Position numbers and translations under genes: made by a program. This document shows positions 4,026-5,185 of a stretch of DNA of 5,185 bases, one piece after another. Source of the stretch: an uncultured Chloroflexota bacterium. GTDB taxonomy: Bacteria; Chloroflexota; Dehalococcoidia; SM23-28-2; RBG-16-64-32. A model generated the notes under the pieces. The model made no database searches. It was not told where the DNA came from and saw only the letters and a program-made list of their open reading frames with translations. The stretch is taken from NCBI GenBank assembly GCA_913056415.1, contig CAJXNA010000157.1:1-5185 (forward strand), written 5' to 3'. Within the stretch, counting starts at the first letter, position 1; the number at the start of each line of letters is the position of its first letter.

Positions 4026-5185
4026 ATGGAACAACAGATCCGCTTCTGCACCGCCTCCGACGGCGTCCGCATCGCCTACGCGACCGTGGGCAAGGGGCCG
4101 CCCCTGGTGCGCGTCCTCGGCTGGTTCACCCACCTGGAGTTCGAGTGGGAGAATGCCCGCTGGCGCCGCATCCACGAAGGCATGGCCTCCCGCTTCACTT
4201 ATACCCGCTATGACGGTAGGGGTATGGGCCTCTCTGATCGCGACGTGAGTTACTCGATCGTCGGGTCGGTAAGCGACCTGGAGGCGGTGATCAATGCTAC
4301 AGGGTTTGACAAGGTCGCCCTATATGGTGTCTCAGAGGGAGGCCTGCTGGCCATAACGTACGCCGTCCGCAATCCCGACCGTGTCAGCCATCTCATCATC
4401 TACGGGGGTGGCATCCGCCCACCATGGTCTGAAGACCAGTATGACACAATGCTCTCCCTGGTCCGCCAGGGCTGGGGCAGCGACCTGCCGGCCCATCGCC
4501 AGTTCTTCACCAGCCTGTTCATACCCGATTCAGACATGGAGGCGATTCAAGCCCACACTGAGATGCAGCGCCTTTCGGCATCAGCCGACACGGTCATGGC
4601 GTTTCTCAACGAGGGACGTGAGGCACTCAGGACTGGCACCAATCTCGCAGGCTTGTTACCGATGGTCGCGGTGCCCACGTTGGTCATACACCGCCGTGGG
4701 GACGCCATCGTGCCTTTCGAGCTGGGCCGAGAAATAGCCGCCGGGATACCAGGCGCTCGCTTCCTGCCTCTGGACGGCAGAAATCATGTGCCTCTCGCTG
4801 ACGTCGATGAGCCGGTGCTGGAGGTGATGGCAAACGCTATGGAGGAGTTTGTGAGCGAGGGCGAAGAGGCCCAGGCAGCTTCCGGCTTGGCTGCGGAAGA
4901 CATCCACACTATCCTCTTCACGGACGTTGAAGGCTCGACGGCCCTCACCCAGCGCCTGGGCGACGCAAAAGCGCGGGAGGTGCTGCGGGAGCACGAACGC
5001 ATCGTACGGGAGGCGCTGAAGGCCTACGGCGGCTCCGAGGTGAAGACGATGGGCGACGGCTTCATGGCCTCCTTCTCCTCAGCCACGAAGGCACTGGAGT
5101 GTGCCATCGCCATGCAGCGGGCGTTCGCGGAACAGAACGAGTCGGCAGAGGAGCCGATACGTGTGCGCATCGGGCTGAACGCCGG
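4026..5185 (+). CDS. Alpha/beta hydrolase fused to class III adenylate cyclase (3' end beyond window)
   Basis: 386 codons are visible and the frame is open at the right edge. Residues 1–275 are an alpha/beta hydrolase: the nucleophile elbow GVSEGG has S103, D226 (RRGD) is the likely acid and H254 (GRNHVPL) the base, so the triad is intact. A short acidic, alanine-rich linker (about 276–291) leads to a class III nucleotide cyclase domain. FTDVEGST gives metal ligand D300, and VKTMGDGF gives K340, the ATP-selecting lysine, and D344, the second metal ligand. The spacings of 40 and 4 residues match mycobacterial Rv1625c, so ATP rather than GTP is the expected substrate. The transition-state Asn/Arg lie beyond the window. 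No signal peptide or membrane segment is seen. This architecture is known from Chloroflexota and Actinomycetota; the hydrolase is thought to sense or hydrolyse a small molecule and control cAMP output, which is inference here. ATG 4026 has only a weak AGGG (4010–4013) upstream. Confidence 0.9.
   Translation, partial: MEQQIRFCTASDGVRIAYATVGKGPPLVRVLGWFTHLEFEWENARWRRIHEGMASRFTYTRYDGRGMGLSDRDVSYSIVGSVSDLEAVINATGFDKVALYGVSEGGLLAITYAVRNPDRVSHLIIYGGGIRPPWSEDQYDTMLSLVRQGWGSDLPAHRQFFTSLFIPDSDMEAIQAHTEMQRLSASADTVMAFLNEGREALRTGTNLAGLLPMVAVPTLVIHRRGDAIVPFELGREIAAGIPGARFLPLDGRNHVPLADVDEPVLEVMANAMEEFVSEGEEAQAASGLAAEDIHTILFTDVEGSTALTQRLGDAKAREVLREHERIVREALKAYGGSEVKTMGDGFMASFSSATKALECAIAMQRAFAEQNESAEEPIRVRIGLNA

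Noticed and set aside
4381..4994. Open frames of 118 aa (plus) and 112 aa (minus) within the hydrolase–cyclase gene
   Set aside because: The frame from 4026 carries intact hydrolase and cyclase motifs over the whole stretch, so these are overlaps in other frames.

Overview
This is a GC-rich, tightly packed bacterial stretch, probably from a chromosome. I infer a Chloroflexota-type bacterium (Dehalococcoidia-like, perhaps known only from metagenomes). The reasons are the GC-rich codon use, the alpha/beta-hydrolase–adenylate cyclase fusion, the single-chain M16 peptidase and several GC-rich palindromic repeats between genes. No 16S gene or other phylogenetic marker is present, so the assignment is soft.

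Left part (1–1537), minus strand: a compact operon read right to left. It runs from a RimJ/RimL-type GNAT acetyltransferase (980–1537, TTG start) to a LACTB2-like metallo-beta-lactamase-fold hydrolase (60–977), then to the first 21 codons of a gene that leaves the window (1–63). That fragment resembles the N-terminus of diaminopimelate decarboxylase (LysA). The first junction is TGA-N2-ATG and the second is a GTGA overlap with a good Shine-Dalgarno, so translational coupling is likely.

Middle part (1538–2507): a divergent intergenic region with repeats and small hairpins leads into a second, shorter MBL-fold hydrolase (glyoxalase II-like, 1668–2309, GTG start with a strong Shine-Dalgarno). 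An 84-bp element with perfect 10-bp inverted ends (GTAG...CTAC type) follows directly, then a sigma70-like promoter for the next gene.

Right part (2508–5185): a complete M16 zinc peptidase (2508–3782). Immediately after its stop codon lies a 68-bp pair of inverted hairpins. Beyond that is a second, diverged copy of the last 71 bp of the same M16 gene (3859–3929), still in the same frame and ending in its own stop. The differences between the copies are mostly synonymous. A promoter with a perfect TTGACA follows, then an alpha/beta hydrolase fused to a class III nucleotide cyclase, cut by the right edge.

The genes do not form one obvious pathway. The left operon may combine lysine or cell-wall precursor synthesis with housekeeping hydrolase and acetyltransferase functions. 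The right-hand genes look independently transcribed. The least ordinary features are the duplicated M16 gene end around the hairpin pair, and the hydrolase–cyclase fusion, which could sense a small molecule and make cAMP.
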